Shown here piece after piece: positions 45,044 through 54,456 of a DNA stretch of 64,000 bases. The notes beneath the pieces were generated by a model. That model was not told the DNA's origin, did no database searches, and saw only the letters and a list, made by a program, of their open reading frames with translations. Made by a program: the position numbers and the translations under genes. Source of the stretch: Methanobacteriaceae archaeon (GTDB lineage: Archaea > Methanobacteriota > Methanobacteria > Methanobacteriales > Methanobacteriaceae); NCBI GenBank assembly GCA_029219465.1, contig JAQXTL010000004.1, positions 62,001 to 126,000 on the forward strand. The letters are read 5' to 3'. Numbering within the stretch: position 1 is the first letter of the stretch; every line of letters begins with the position of its first letter.

Positions 45044-46216
45044 TTAATCAGATAATGGGAATCTTATTTTGAAGTGCATTCCATTATCACTATAAACTTC
45101 ATAAGACCCATTAAGTTGACTTACCAATGAACGAATGATAACCCATCCCAATCCAGTGGATTTTTCAGGATCAAAATTACTAGCCAAACCAGTACCATTA
45201 TCAAAGTAATGGAATTCAGCATAATCATCCTTACGAGTAACAGTTAACCCAATATTTTTAGAATAATCCTTACTAAAGCCTGCAAATGCATATTTTAATG
45301 TATTAATGACCAGTTCATTTATGATTAATGTCAACGGTACAAGTTCATCATTTGACAATTTGAAATCATCATAACATATGAATTTTAAATTAAAGCTTTC
45401 ATAGTCATGTTTATAGAAACTTTCAGAAGCTTTTGCAAACTTGTCAAAGTATTCTGAAATATTCATTTCCTTAAAGTTACTTATTTTATACAGGTTTTCA
45501 TGGAAAACAACAAATGATGAAATTCTCTTTTTAGTTACATTAAGAATTTCTTCATAATCATCAGAGAACTTTTCTTCCAAGGATATGAATCTAAGTAAAA
45601 GATTAAGGTTGTTTTTGATTCTGTGGTGAGAATCTTTCATAAGAATTGTTTTTTCTTCATTTGCCTTAATCAAAGATTCACGCATCAAATACTCTTCAGT
45701 TATATCTCTTGCATAACAGCTTTTTTGAACAAGTTCACCTTTACTGTTGTGAACGTTCTTTATATTAATTAAAAGATACTTTATCTTTCCATTTTCAGTA
45801 GTGATTTCAATTTCATGATTTCCAAGTAATTCATTAGGACCTAACCTATTCACCTTACTCATAATCAGTTCAACAGTTTCATCATCACATGCATCCATTA
45901 CAATATTATTATATTCATCATCATCACGAGGTTCCCTTTCAAGAATATCATAAATACTAGAAGACCAATAATATCTGCCCTCATTATCAACATACTGAAC
46001 AGAAAACTTATTTGAATTTTCAACATCATTTAGAGTATCATGAAGTATTTTTAATTCCTCGTTTTGATCTAGGATTTTTTGCTTTATTCTTACATCTTCA
46101 GTAACATCTTTAATGCCTGCAACCCATAGGTTTCTATCACCCACAACTAATCGCTGATAGATTACCCTTAATTTTTGAATATGCCTGTTTGAGGATTTAT
46201 GTATTCCATAATTCAT
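45044..46216 (-). CDS. PAS-containing sensor histidine kinase, N-terminus truncated
   Basis: A cytoplasmic two-component kinase of 390 residues. The first 45 residues ('LRVIYQRLVVGDRNLWVAGIKDVTEDVRIKQ') are just the last strands of a PAS fold whose front is missing. A complete PAS domain follows (about 70-178, ending 'SCYARDITEEYLMRE'), then a HisKA_2-type site 'LMKDSHHRIKNNLNLLLRFISLEE' (His about 197-198) and an ATPase domain with 'LIINELVINTLKYAF', 'DNGTGLAS' and 'STGLGWVIIRSLV'. No Shine-Dalgarno precedes ATG 46216. A strong one lies upstream in another frame (46197-46274). No response regulator is adjacent. Confidence 0.82.
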   Translation of the reverse strand: MNYGIHKSSNRHIQKLRVIYQRLVVGDRNLWVAGIKDVTEDVRIKQKILDQNEELKILHDTLNDVENSNKFSVQYVDNEGRYYWSSSIYDILEREPRDDDEYNNIVMDACDDETVELIMSKVNRLGPNELLGNHEIEITTENGKIKYLLINIKNVHNSKGELVQKSCYARDITEEYLMRESLIKANEEKTILMKDSHHRIKNNLNLLLRFISLEEKFSDDYEEILNVTKKRISSFVVFHENLYKISNFKEMNISEYFDKFAKASESFYKHDYESFNLKFICYDDFKLSNDELVPLTLIINELVINTLKYAFAGFSKDYSKNIGLTVTRKDDYAEFHYFDNGTGLASNFDPEKSTGLGWVIIRSLVSQLNGSYEVYSDNGMHFKIRFPLSD

Positions 46217-46274
46217 CAATATTTCTAATCATTAATGAAGAACATTCTTTATAAAAGCAGATATCAAAACTCAA
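46197..46274 (-). other. 25-codon frame with strong ribosome binding site overlapping the kinase start
   Basis: The minus strand has GGGAGGAGAT followed by TTG at 46274, then MSFDICFYKECSSLMIRNID and a stop at 46197, 17 bp inside the kinase frame. It is the best translation signal before the kinase. Either it is the remnant of the original N-terminus cut off by deletion and frameshift, or a leader peptide coupled to the kinase start. Confidence 0.45.
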
Positions 46275-46422
46275 ATTATCTCCTCCCAATCTAATTTAAT
46301 CATTTATAATTATGTTTAGTATAATTAATAAACATTGCATATACACAAAATAAATGATTATAATAACAAAGAAAAAATGAATATTTTAAAAATAAAATAA
46401 AAAATAGGATTTAAAAAAAGTA

Positions 46423-47040
46423 TTATTCACCTTGAGGAAGGCTCTGCATAAGAATGAAAAACTGTTCAGCATCGCCAGTTGAGAAATAATTAAACCAAGC
46501 CTCAAGAGTTTCAGTTTTGAAAACACCAAGTTTTTCAATTATTTGTTTTGCCCATAAAAGACTTGCAGTTGGTGCTGCAGTAATCAAGTTACCATCACAA
46601 ACTGAAGGTTCATCAACATAGAAATCTTTTCCTTTGTATGTTGGACAAAACATTTCAAGAAATCCTTCACCATTACTTGTATGAGGCCTGTTGTCTAAAA
46701 TTCCTGCATGAGCAAGAGCAACTGTTGCACCGCAGATTGCACATACACTACCTTCACAAGAAATCAGTTCATAAGCAGTATTTATAATTTCCAAGTGTTC
46801 AGGTTCACTCCACACATCACTACCTGGAAGTAAAAGAACAGAATTCTCATCAATTACACAATCAGGAACAATTGTTAAACCACCCATTGATTTAACAGCT
46901 TCTTTTGAAATACCTACTGTTTTAAATGATACTTCAGGAGCATCTTTTTTAAAAAATCTTTTTGAATTAAGCTCAGTAGTAATATGTCCAACTTCCCAGT
47001 CTGCCATAGTATCCATTACATAAAGATAAACATTAAACAT
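46423..47040 (-). CDS. DJ-1/PfpI family protein
   Basis: A class I glutamine-amidotransferase-like protein of 205 residues; members act as proteases, chaperones or glyoxalase-like enzymes. The fold shows 'VYLYVMDTMADWEVGHITTEL' at the start and 'LLLPGSDVW' before the nucleophile elbow 'GSVCAICGATVALAHAG', where the second cysteine is the expected nucleophile, followed by a histidine in the helix. Its ATG overlaps the cbiD stop by one base, so both are cotranscribed. Substrate unknown. Confidence 0.82.
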   Translation of the reverse strand: MFNVYLYVMDTMADWEVGHITTELNSKRFFKKDAPEVSFKTVGISKEAVKSMGGLTIVPDCVIDENSVLLLPGSDVWSEPEHLEIINTAYELISCEGSVCAICGATVALAHAGILDNRPHTSNGEGFLEMFCPTYKGKDFYVDEPSVCDGNLITAAPTASLLWAKQIIEKLGVFKTETLEAWFNYFSTGDAEQFFILMQSLPQGE

Positions 47041-48122
47041 TATTTTTCCATTTCCATATTGTCATTTAAGTAATTTCCTTGCATATCAACCAAAATAACA
47101 TCTAAATCCAATTCAAAACGTTGCATACATCTGTCTTTAATTGCCTGGGCGATACTGTTTGATACTTCAACTGAAACTTCAAGTTCGTCTAAAATAGACA
47201 TCATATCATCAGTTGTTTTTGAATCAAATAACATTTGAAGATGCTTTATATCAACACCACATAATGCTGCATGAGCAACCATTATTTCACGTCTTCCATC
47301 TGCAACAGCATGTTTAGTATCAAAAATGCCCCCTGCAACTTTGATTACTTTTCCCATATGGCCAAAGAATGTGAATTCTTTAATTCCTCTTTTTGCTGCT
47401 TCTTCAAACATAAATCCTACAAAATTACCTGTTTGAATAATCTGTTCTTTTTTAACATTTAATTTATTTAATGCTAATTTTTCACCAATGTTTCCTGGAA
47501 CAAAAACCAGATTATCAATATTTGAAGCTATTGCAACATCAATCTGTTTTACTATTGAATTTTTATATGCATCACTTGACATTGATCTTGCTATTCCCGT
47601 AGTTCCCAAAATTGAAATTCCATCAATAATGCCTAATTTTGGATTCATGGTTTTTTTAGCTATATTTTTGCCTTCAGGAATAGAAATAGTAACCTTAGCA
47701 ACTTTACCCTCAGGAATTTTACTAGACAGGTTTTTAATAATCATCTGTCTAGGAATTGGATTAATTGCATAATCTCCAACAGGTATTTGAAGACCTGGTT
47801 TTGTAATTAAACCAACACCTTCTCCTCCAGTTATGATTACATTAGATGTTTCATCAGTTTTATCAAATAATTCAACTGTAGAAACAATATCCAAACCTAC
47901 AGTAACATCAGGATCATTATATGGATTTTTATGAGCCACAGCACATGCACTTTCATCAGAAATTGACTCACATTTATCAATTAGAATATCAAGAGTATTT
48001 TTTGGAGTTTCAACTTCAACACATGCAATATCTGAAGTTCCTAAAATTGTATCCAATGCGGCAAGAGAGCATGCAGTTGCAATTGTTCCTGTTGTTATGC
48101 CAGTATAATTATCATTTGTCAT
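47040..48122 (-). CDS. cbiD: Cobalt-precorrin-5B (C1)-methyltransferase
   Basis: Methylates C-1 of the corrin ring in the anaerobic cobalamin pathway with S-adenosylmethionine. Family features are 'GITTGTIATACSLAAL', 'AVAHKNPYNDPDVTVGLDIVSTVEL', 'VIITGGEGVGLITKPGLQIPVGDYAINPIPRQMI' and 'GILGTTGIARSMSSDAY'-like sequence ('DGISILGTTGIARSMSSDA'). The length of 360 residues is normal. Corrinoid is needed for the Mtr methyltransferase. Other cbi genes are elsewhere; a DJ-1-like gene follows directly. Confidence 0.93.
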   Translation of the reverse strand: MTNDNYTGITTGTIATACSLAALDTILGTSDIACVEVETPKNTLDILIDKCESISDESACAVAHKNPYNDPDVTVGLDIVSTVELFDKTDETSNVIITGGEGVGLITKPGLQIPVGDYAINPIPRQMIIKNLSSKIPEGKVAKVTISIPEGKNIAKKTMNPKLGIIDGISILGTTGIARSMSSDAYKNSIVKQIDVAIASNIDNLVFVPGNIGEKLALNKLNVKKEQIIQTGNFVGFMFEEAAKRGIKEFTFFGHMGKVIKVAGGIFDTKHAVADGRREIMVAHAALCGVDIKHLQMLFDSKTTDDMMSILDELEVSVEVSNSIAQAIKDRCMQRFELDLDVILVDMQGNYLNDNMEMEK

Positions 48123-48157
48123 TTTGATTAAAAAAAAGAATAAAAAAAGAGAGAAAT

Positions 48158-48421
48158 CTATAACATAGATTCTAATTTTTCAATAAGTTCAGATTCCATA
48201 GGTGCGCCGATAAAAGCAACTTCACCATCAATTACAACAGTAGGTACTGCCATGATTTGATAATCCATAGCTCTTTGTCTGTTTTCTTCACTTTCATCGA
48301 TTTTAATGGATTCTACATCAATAGCGTCACCTAATTTGTCTTTTGCACTTTGAGCAGCTTCAATAGCTGCTGGGCAGTGAGGGCAAGAATTAGTTGAAAA
48401 TACTTCTACTTTAATTACCAT
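48158..48421 (-). CDS. Small thioredoxin/glutaredoxin-like protein
   Basis: A dithiol redox protein of 87 residues. The active site is CPHC in 'VFSTNSCPHCPAAIEAAQ', with the cis-proline in 'IMAVPTVVIDGEVAFIGAP', as in the small thioredoxins of methanogens. GGAG lies 8 nt before the ATG at 48421. The frame runs 25 codons further upstream but that part is intergenic in character. It probably reduces disulfides of cytoplasmic enzymes. The cbiD gene lies upstream on neither transcript; it starts 36 bp before the trx stop region on the same strand side. Confidence 0.85.
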   Translation of the reverse strand: MVIKVEVFSTNSCPHCPAAIEAAQSAKDKLGDAIDVESIKIDESEENRQRAMDYQIMAVPTVVIDGEVAFIGAPMESELIEKLESML

Positions 48422-48551
48422 AATAAATTCTCCAATATAATCTATAGTCATTCTAACATTAATAATTAGTAATATATAATTGTTACCAATTTTCAATAGA
48501 TTTCACATGCTCTCTACAAATGTTTAATATAAATAAAAAAAATAGAAATAA

Positions 48552-50630
48552 ATGATTAAAATGGAAAATTTAGATACTGATATTAAAAAAATAATTAATG
48601 GCGCATATCCATACATTGAAGACTTCAATCCTGCACAAAAAGCAGTGATTGAATCAGGATATTTAGAGGACAAATCAAACTACATAGTTTCAATACCTAC
48701 TGCAAGTGGTAAGACTGTTTTAGGAGTATTACCTGCTTTAAAAACCATATTAGATGGTGGAAAAGCAGTTTATGCAGCACCACTTCTTTCAATTCAAAAT
48801 GAAAAGGTAAAAGAATTCAAAGCATTTGAAGAATATGGAATCAATGTAGGAAAACATCCATCTAGCGCAGATTTATCAGTTATGGTTTTCGAGTCATTTG
48901 ACGCACTTACTAGATTTTCCTGGAATGTATTGCGCGATGTAGATACTTTAATTATTGATGAATTCCATATGATTGGAGAATATTCAAGAGGACCAACACT
49001 TGAAGCAGCTATTACAAGAGCTAAAATAATAAATCCAAGTATGAGAATCATTGCACTTTCTGCTACTCTAAAAAATATTGGAGAAATCGAAGGTTGGCTT
49101 GAAGGAACCTGTATAGAGCATGATTACAGACCAGTACCATTGCACAAGGAAGTATTGGATTGTGAAATGTTTAATACAAAAAACAAAAACGATGTAATCG
49201 TTAAAGTTGTTGAAAAAGCAATGGCTGAAGAAACACAGGCATTAGCATTTGTTTCAACCAGAAGATTTACAGAAAGCCTAGCTACATATGTTGCTAAAAA
49301 GATCAACAAGAAACTTTCAAAAGAACAAAAAGAAAGATTTAAAGAAGTTTCTGAAAAATTATTGGACGTTCCTAAAAAGAAAGGATCTCTTCCAACAACT
49401 ACCTGTTTAAAATTGGCAGAATCTGTTGAAAAAGGTGTTGCATTCCACCACGCAGGTCTTTTCAATGAACAAAAAGAAATTATTGAAGATGAATTTAGAA
49501 ATGGTAACATCTTAATGATTACTGCAACACCAAGTTTAATGTATGGTGTTAATTTGCCTTCAAAAACTGTTGTAATCAGAGACCACACCCGTTGGACAAG
49601 CAATGGACCTCAGCCAATACCTGTTTTTGATTATGAACAGATGTCTGGAAGAGCAGGTAGACCACAGTATGATGATGTAGGTTATTCATATTTAATTGCT
49701 AAATCTATGGATGAGTCTCAAAACCTTGAAGAATATTACATTGAAGGTGAAATCGAACAAACTAATTCTAAATTAGTTGACAACAAAGATGCAATCTACA
49801 AACAGATTATTGCACAAATTGCTTCATCACTTTCAAAAAATCTTGATGAACTTACTGACTTTTTTGGAAAAACACTCTACGGATATCAGATGAGCAACAA
49901 TCCGTCAATGGCATTTTTTGCAGCAGACAGCTTAGCATATGAACTTGAAACTGCATTAAGCTTCCTTCTTCAAAACGGAATTATAAGAGCAACTCCAGAA
50001 GGACTTAAAACTACTGATTTTGGTAACTTAATTGCTAAATCCAATTATGCAGTTGAAACTGCTGTTAAAATCAAGGAATATGTATCAGATATGAAGGAAA
50101 TTAATGTTGAAGAGTTTATTTATGCATTATCTGAAACTCCTGATTTACCATTGATTAGCTTTAAAGGCAGAAAATCAAAAGATCCAGTTCATGAAAAATT
50201 ATCTGAATGCGGACTGTTTGCAGTAGATATTGGAAATCCTGAAGCTACAACCGTTTCTTTAATTGAATGGATTGATGAGAGAAACGAATATGAAATTGAA
50301 AACAAATACAATGTATACTCTGCTTCAACCAGAAGATCAGCATACGAGGCATCACGTCTTGTTAAATTTGCAAAAAATACCTGTGAAGTTTTAGGTGATT
50401 ATTCTAACTTAAAAGAATTCGATATTTTATCTGCAAGATTATACTATGGAGTTAAAGAAGATATTATTCCATTAGTAATCGGAGTCAAAAGACTTGGAAG
50501 AAAAAGAGCTAGAAATCTTGTAAATATATTTGGAAATGATTTAAGTAATATTTCTGAAAATGAGTTGCAAAAAGTTGACGGAATTGGTCCTAAACTTGCA
50601 CAAAAAATAAGTATGTTTACAAAAAATTAA
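48552..50630 (+). CDS. hel308: Hel308-type DNA helicase
   Basis: A superfamily 2 Ski2-like 3'-5' helicase acting on stalled replication forks. Motifs: 'SIPTASGKTVLG' (Walker A, K54), 'TLIIDEFHMIGE' (DEFH rather than the more usual DEIH), 'IIALSATLKN', 'ALAFVSTRR', 'VAFHHAGLFNEQKEIIEDEFR' and 'YEQMSGRAGRPQYDD'. A winged helix and ratchet domain follow, ending in a helix-hairpin-helix region 'VIGVKRLGRKRARNLVNIFG' and 'KVDGIGPKLAQKI'. The length of 692 residues fits Hel308 of Methanobacteria. ATG 48552 or 48561 could start. Confidence 0.88.
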   Translation: MIKMENLDTDIKKIINGAYPYIEDFNPAQKAVIESGYLEDKSNYIVSIPTASGKTVLGVLPALKTILDGGKAVYAAPLLSIQNEKVKEFKAFEEYGINVGKHPSSADLSVMVFESFDALTRFSWNVLRDVDTLIIDEFHMIGEYSRGPTLEAAITRAKIINPSMRIIALSATLKNIGEIEGWLEGTCIEHDYRPVPLHKEVLDCEMFNTKNKNDVIVKVVEKAMAEETQALAFVSTRRFTESLATYVAKKINKKLSKEQKERFKEVSEKLLDVPKKKGSLPTTTCLKLAESVEKGVAFHHAGLFNEQKEIIEDEFRNGNILMITATPSLMYGVNLPSKTVVIRDHTRWTSNGPQPIPVFDYEQMSGRAGRPQYDDVGYSYLIAKSMDESQNLEEYYIEGEIEQTNSKLVDNKDAIYKQIIAQIASSLSKNLDELTDFFGKTLYGYQMSNNPSMAFFAADSLAYELETALSFLLQNGIIRATPEGLKTTDFGNLIAKSNYAVETAVKIKEYVSDMKEINVEEFIYALSETPDLPLISFKGRKSKDPVHEKLSECGLFAVDIGNPEATTVSLIEWIDERNEYEIENKYNVYSASTRRSAYEASRLVKFAKNTCEVLGDYSNLKEFDILSARLYYGVKEDIIPLVIGVKRLGRKRARNLVNIFGNDLSNISENELQKVDGIGPKLAQKISMFTKN

Positions 50631-50640
50631 AATGATGGAG

Positions 50641-50937
50641 TTAACCTCCACCATTACCAGCATCACTGGACAATTCAAGTTCTTCGAAGCTTGCAGCTTG
50701 TTCTTTTAGATCATCAACATCTAATTCTTTTCCAGCGCCCCAAGAACTTTTTTTAATGTCTTTTTCATCCAATAATTCTGTATGATTTGACAAATACCAT
50801 AAGCCAGTTTTGTCTATTCTGACCCAACCGACATCATCAATTGTCTTTTTATCAACAACTTGGCCAATGGTTCCAGTGTCAACATATCTGACATGTTCAT
50901 TTAAGGAAATTTCAATTCCTCTTGCGTCTAAAACCAT
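50641..50937 (-). CDS. DUF2098-like protein
   Basis: A 98-residue protein: a compact barrel-like domain 'ISLNEHVRYVDTGTIGQVVDKKTIDDVGWVRIDKTGLWYLSNHTELL' and an acidic, Gly-ending tail. It matches my recollection of DUF2098, found in methanogens. Function unknown. It lies 18 bp after the PRC-barrel gene on the same strand, so a two-gene transcript is likely. Confidence 0.68.
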   Translation of the reverse strand: MVLDARGIEISLNEHVRYVDTGTIGQVVDKKTIDDVGWVRIDKTGLWYLSNHTELLDEKDIKKSSWGAGKELDVDDLKEQAASFEELELSSDAGNGGG

Positions 50938-50955
50938 TTTAAAACCCTATGATAC

Positions 50956-51240
50956 CTATTCATCGTCGATTTCAACTTCAACAGTTTCAGCATCGACTTC
51001 TTCAACTTCTTCTTTTGGAATCTCTTTGTTTAAGATAACGTAAGCACCAATAGTTGCAATGTCATCAAAACTGATAACAAGTTCATCTTTGGAGAAGAGG
51101 TTTTTTTGTAAGGTTAAAGTAATTTCGTCCATTTTACCAGTAGCTGGGTCAAATTCGACGTTACTTACTTTTCCGACTTCATATGCATTTTTATCTAAAA
51201 CAATAGTTCCTAAAAAATCTTTGATTTGCATAGTTATCAC
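50956..51240 (-). CDS. PRC-barrel domain protein with acidic tail
   Basis: A 94-residue protein with one PRC barrel, 'IKDFLGTIVLDKNAYEVGKVSNVEFDPATGKMDEITLTLQ', then 'FDDIATIGAYVILNK' and a Glu/Val-rich acidic tail ('EEVEEVDAETVEVEIDDE'). The start may be at the second methionine (51231), since GGTGATAACT lies directly before it. It is paired with the DUF2098-like gene. A related single-domain protein is at 31487. Confidence 0.82.
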   Translation of the reverse strand: MITMQIKDFLGTIVLDKNAYEVGKVSNVEFDPATGKMDEITLTLQKNLFSKDELVISFDDIATIGAYVILNKEIPKEEVEEVDAETVEVEIDDE

Positions 51241-51329
51241 CCATATTTTTATGTTTAAGTATTAAAGCATTATAATATTTAAATATAACCATATCAATAA
51301 ATTTAAATATTAAATGTCGAGGTAAAATA

Positions 51330-52994
51330 ATGGAAAAAGCATGCCGAATTATAATCAATGATATTATTAATGGCAAAATATCCACAAGACGCGATCTTGA
51401 AGTTGAAAAAAGACAACTTTGCCGTGATTTAAAATTATCAAGATTCATGAGTAATGCTGACATTTTGGAATTTGCAAAGCCTGAAGAAAAGGAAATTGTC
51501 TCAGGAATTCTTAAAAAAAAGCCAACAAGAACAATGTCAGGTGTTGCGATTGTTGCTGTGATGTGTCATCCGCACAAATGCCCTCATGGAAGATGTTTCT
51601 ACTGTCCTGAAAGTGATATTGCACCTCCAAGTTATACTGGTGAAGAGCCTGCTGCACTTAGAGGAAGAATGTATGAATTCCATCCATATATTCAATGTTT
51701 CAACAGATTAAAACAACTAAAAAAGATTGGCCACCCAATAGACAAAGTTGAATTAATTATTATGGGAGGAACATTCCCTTCAAGAGATTTATGCTATCAG
51801 GAATGGTTTGTATCACAATGTCTCAAAGCAATGACTGATTTTGGTTTAATAATTGAAAATAAACCAACAAACTATGAATATAATCTTGATTATGATGAGA
51901 TAAGATCCTTTGAAGAAGGTGTTTTAAAAACATACTCTCCTAATGACTATGTTTTAATAGATGATGTTCAAAAGGCTAATGAAAATTCAAAGGTAAGATG
52001 TGTTGGAATGACCTTTGAAACACGCCCAGATTACTGTAAAAAAGACCATATCAACAGAATGCTTGATTTTGGTGTTACACGTGTTGAACTTGGCGTTCAG
52101 ACATTATCCGATGAGTTATATACTAAAATAAAAAGAGGACACAAAATAGCTGACGTTATTGAGTCCAATCAGCTTTTAAGAGATTCTGCAATTAAAGTAG
52201 CAATGCATATGATGCCAGGATTATTTGCAGATGAAAAACAGGACTTGAAAATGTTTAAACAGTTATTTAGTGATGAAAACTTCAAGCCAGACATGCTAAA
52301 AATCTACCCATGTCTTGTTACTAAAGGAAGCGAACTTTATGATTTATGGGAAAATGGCGAGTATGCACCATATACTGACGAAGAAGCTGTTGAACTCATA
52401 GTTAAAATCAAAAAGATTCTTCCAAAATGGGTTAGAACCATGCGTATTCAAAGAGATATTCCATCCACATTAATTGAAGCAGGAGTTAAAAAATCCAATT
52501 TAGGAGAGCTTGTATACAACAGACTCGATGAAGAACACATTAACTGTCAGTGTATACGCTGCCGTGAGATTGGACACAAAAAAACAACTCAGGCATACGG
52601 ATTGGAAGACTTTGAGCTATTTAATGAAAGTTACACCGCATGTGGTGGAGTAGAAAACTTCCTTTCTATTGAAGATTACAATGAAGAAAGTATTGCAGGA
52701 TTTTTAAGATTACGTTTCCCATCCAAAAATCATTTTAGAGAAGAAATTAGTGATAAAACAGCACTTGTTCGTGAATTGCATGTTTATGGAAATATGATCC
52801 AGATTGGAAATAAAAATCCAAAAATCGGTCAGCACACCGGATTTGGAGAAAGACTTCTTATTGAAGCTGAGAATTTAGCTATTGACAATGGAAAAGAAGA
52901 AATTGCAATCATAAGTGGAATTGGAAGTAGAAATTACTACCGTAAATTTGGCTATGAAAAAGTTGGTCCATATATGGTTAAAAAAATCATTTAA
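51330..52994 (+). CDS. elp3: tRNA uridine(34) acetyltransferase Elp3
   Basis: Builds the carboxymethyl group at C5 of wobble uridine from acetyl-CoA by radical chemistry. The radical SAM motif is C84-x4-C89-x2-C92 in '[14 protein letters not shown]'. Central signatures are '[12 protein letters not shown]', '[11 protein letters not shown]' and '[14 protein letters not shown]'. The GNAT acetyltransferase domain occupies about 440-554 with '[16 protein letters not shown]'. The length of 554 residues is typical for archaea, where Elp3 works alone. Confidence 0.95.
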   Translation: MEKACRIIINDIINGKISTRRDLEVEKRQLCRDLKLSRFMSNADILEFAKPEEKEIVSGILKKKPTRTMSGVAIVAVMCHPHKCPHGRCFYCPESDIAPPSYTGEEPAALRGRMYEFHPYIQCFNRLKQLKKIGHPIDKVELIIMGGTFPSRDLCYQEWFVSQCLKAMTDFGLIIENKPTNYEYNLDYDEIRSFEEGVLKTYSPNDYVLIDDVQKANENSKVRCVGMTFETRPDYCKKDHINRMLDFGVTRVELGVQTLSDELYTKIKRGHKIADVIESNQLLRDSAIKVAMHMMPGLFADEKQDLKMFKQLFSDENFKPDMLKIYPCLVTKGSELYDLWENGEYAPYTDEEAVELIVKIKKILPKWVRTMRIQRDIPSTLIEAGVKKSNLGELVYNRLDEEHINCQCIRCREIGHKKTTQAYGLEDFELFNESYTACGGVENFLSIEDYNEESIAGFLRLRFPSKNHFREEISDKTALVRELHVYGNMIQIGNKNPKIGQHTGFGERLLIEAENLAIDNGKEEIAIISGIGSRNYYRKFGYEKVGPYMVKKII

Positions 52995-53051
52995 ATACAA
53001 ATATTTAAATATAATGTTCGTATATATACTAACTAATTGTAGGGTGATATT

Positions 53052-53774
53052 ATGGCATACAATATAAAAAATTCAAAAGAATTAGCAAGCTTAATAAATT
53101 ACACTAATTTAAACAACATAATTACTGAAAGTGAAATGAAGGAATTTCTTAACAAAGCAAAAGAAATGAACTTCAATTCTGTTGTTGTTTCACCTACTTA
53201 TGTTAGCTTAGCAAAAGAAATCCTCGAAGGCACTGATATAAAAGTTGGAAGTGTAATCGGATTCCCGTTAGGTTTTGAAGACACAGAAAGTAAAATTGCA
53301 TCAGCTAAATCATTAAACGAAAAAGGCGTAGATGAATTTGAAGTTGTTCTTAACATAAGCTATCTGAAGGATGAAAAATATGACCTTCTTGAAAATGAAA
53401 TCAGACAAATAAAAGAAGTCATTGGAGATAAAATTTTAAAAGTTGTAATTGAAACAAAAGCATTAGAAGACTATGAAAAGGCAAATGCTGCAAAAGTAGC
53501 TGAAAATTCTGGAGCAGATTATGTAAAAACTGCAACAGGATTTGTATCTCCAAATCATATCTTCGAAAACGTTAATGACATAAACATTATCCAAAAATAT
53601 GCTCCTAAAATTAAAATTGAAATCTTTGGCGGAATTACAAACTACAAATTCGCTAACCAAATCTTAACTGGTGGAGCAGACATTATTGGCAGTGATCAAG
53701 GATACGAAATTGTCAAAAGATACAAAGATTTAAGAGAAAACACCCAAGTAACACCAAAACCTATTACTTTATAG
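53052..53774 (+). CDS. deoC: DeoC-family aldolase with substituted proton-relay residues
   Basis: Family members cleave 2-deoxyribose 5-phosphate to glyceraldehyde 3-phosphate and acetaldehyde. The barrel motifs are 'YTNLNNIITESEM', 'KVGSVIGFPLGFEDTESKI', 'LKVVIETKALED' and the Schiff-base lysine K159 in 'GADYVKTATGF'. By alignment to the E. coli enzyme by eye, D102 corresponds to E97 ('DEFEVVLN') and the relay lysine K201 to E190 ('KIEIFGGIT'). So the aldolase fold is present but the classic relay is not, and the true substrate may differ. The length is 240 residues. TAGGGTGAT precedes the ATG. Confidence 0.8.
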   Translation: MAYNIKNSKELASLINYTNLNNIITESEMKEFLNKAKEMNFNSVVVSPTYVSLAKEILEGTDIKVGSVIGFPLGFEDTESKIASAKSLNEKGVDEFEVVLNISYLKDEKYDLLENEIRQIKEVIGDKILKVVIETKALEDYEKANAAKVAENSGADYVKTATGFVSPNHIFENVNDINIIQKYAPKIKIEIFGGITNYKFANQILTGGADIIGSDQGYEIVKRYKDLRENTQVTPKPITL

Positions 53775-53918
53775 GTTTAAAAAAAACCATCACCTTTTTT
53801 TAATATTTACCATAACTTATTTTTTAAAATAGCCTATTAAAACGAAATTATTTAAAAAAAATAGCTATTAAGTAATCTATAAAATGAAAATGTCTAAAAA
53901 AATAGTTATAAAAAGTAA

Positions 53919-53991
53919 TGCCATGGGCCGGACTTGAACCAGCGACATCTAGATCTTCAGTCTAGCGTTCTCCCATCTGAACTACCATGGC
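53919..53991 (-). tRNA. tRNA-Phe (anticodon GAA)
   Basis: Reverse strand of 73 nt: acceptor GCCATGG pairs with CCATGGC, discriminator A, no encoded CCA. The anticodon stem is CTAGA/TCTAG with loop CTGAAGA (GAA). The T arm is GCTGG-TTCAAGT-CCGGC. A T-rich tail (TTACTTTTTATAACTATTTTTTT) follows as terminator. Confidence 0.95.
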
Positions 53992-53994
53992 ATA

Positions 53995-54066
53995 TGGACC
54001 GAACGAGATTCGAACTCGTGATCTCCTCCACGTCAAAGAGGAATCATACCCCTAGACCACCGGTCC
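53995..54066 (-). tRNA. tRNA-Val (anticodon GAC)
   Basis: Reverse strand of 72 nt: acceptor GGACCGG pairs with TCGGTCC (one G-T), discriminator A, no encoded CCA. The anticodon stem CCTCT/GGAGG encloses TTGACGT (GAC). The T arm contains GAGTTCGAATC. Only 3 bases separate it from tRNA-Phe, so both come from one transcript. A TATA box CATTTATATATTG (minus strand, about 54098-54110) lies upstream. Confidence 0.95.
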
Positions 54067-54221
54067 TACACACATCATACTATACTCTGTTAAAAGCAAT
54101 ATATAAATGTTTTGCTTTTTGTAGGACAAGTAGTAAAAATTTTAAAAATAAAAAAAATTGACCAGAAAAATGGCCAATAGATTTTATTAAAAAAGCTCAT
54201 TAAAAATAACAATTAGTAAAT

Positions 54222-54422
54222 CTATTTGATTGCTAATTTGATATCTTCAGCTTTTACAGTTTTTCTACCAGCGTGGCGTGCGAAATTTACAGCTTTTTGT
54301 GCAATTTCGTTACCTTTTTCTTCTAATGCTTCAGCTAATGCAATTTTTGCATCATCACTAATTCTTTGTGCGCCAGCATTTTTTAAGATACGACCGACTG
54401 GTGCGATTGGTAATTCACTCAT
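54222..54422 (-). CDS. Archaeal histone
   Basis: A 66-residue histone-fold protein that wraps DNA. '[45 protein letters not shown]' with '[17 protein letters not shown]' is the HMf-type sequence, consisting of the fold alone without tails. The ATG at 54422 has GGAGGTG at 5 nt; a longer frame to 54452 reads through this site. It is a lone gene; highly expressed from the look of the promoter. Confidence 0.95.
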   Translation of the reverse strand: MSELPIAPVGRILKNAGAQRISDDAKIALAEALEEKGNEIAQKAVNFARHAGRKTVKAEDIKLAIK

Positions 54423-54456
54423 AATGACACCTCCAATTAAAAGATAGTACACAATA

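Noticed and set aside
53934-54161. A 75-residue plus-strand frame
   Set aside because: It runs across both tRNA genes in antisense and has no protein-like composition.
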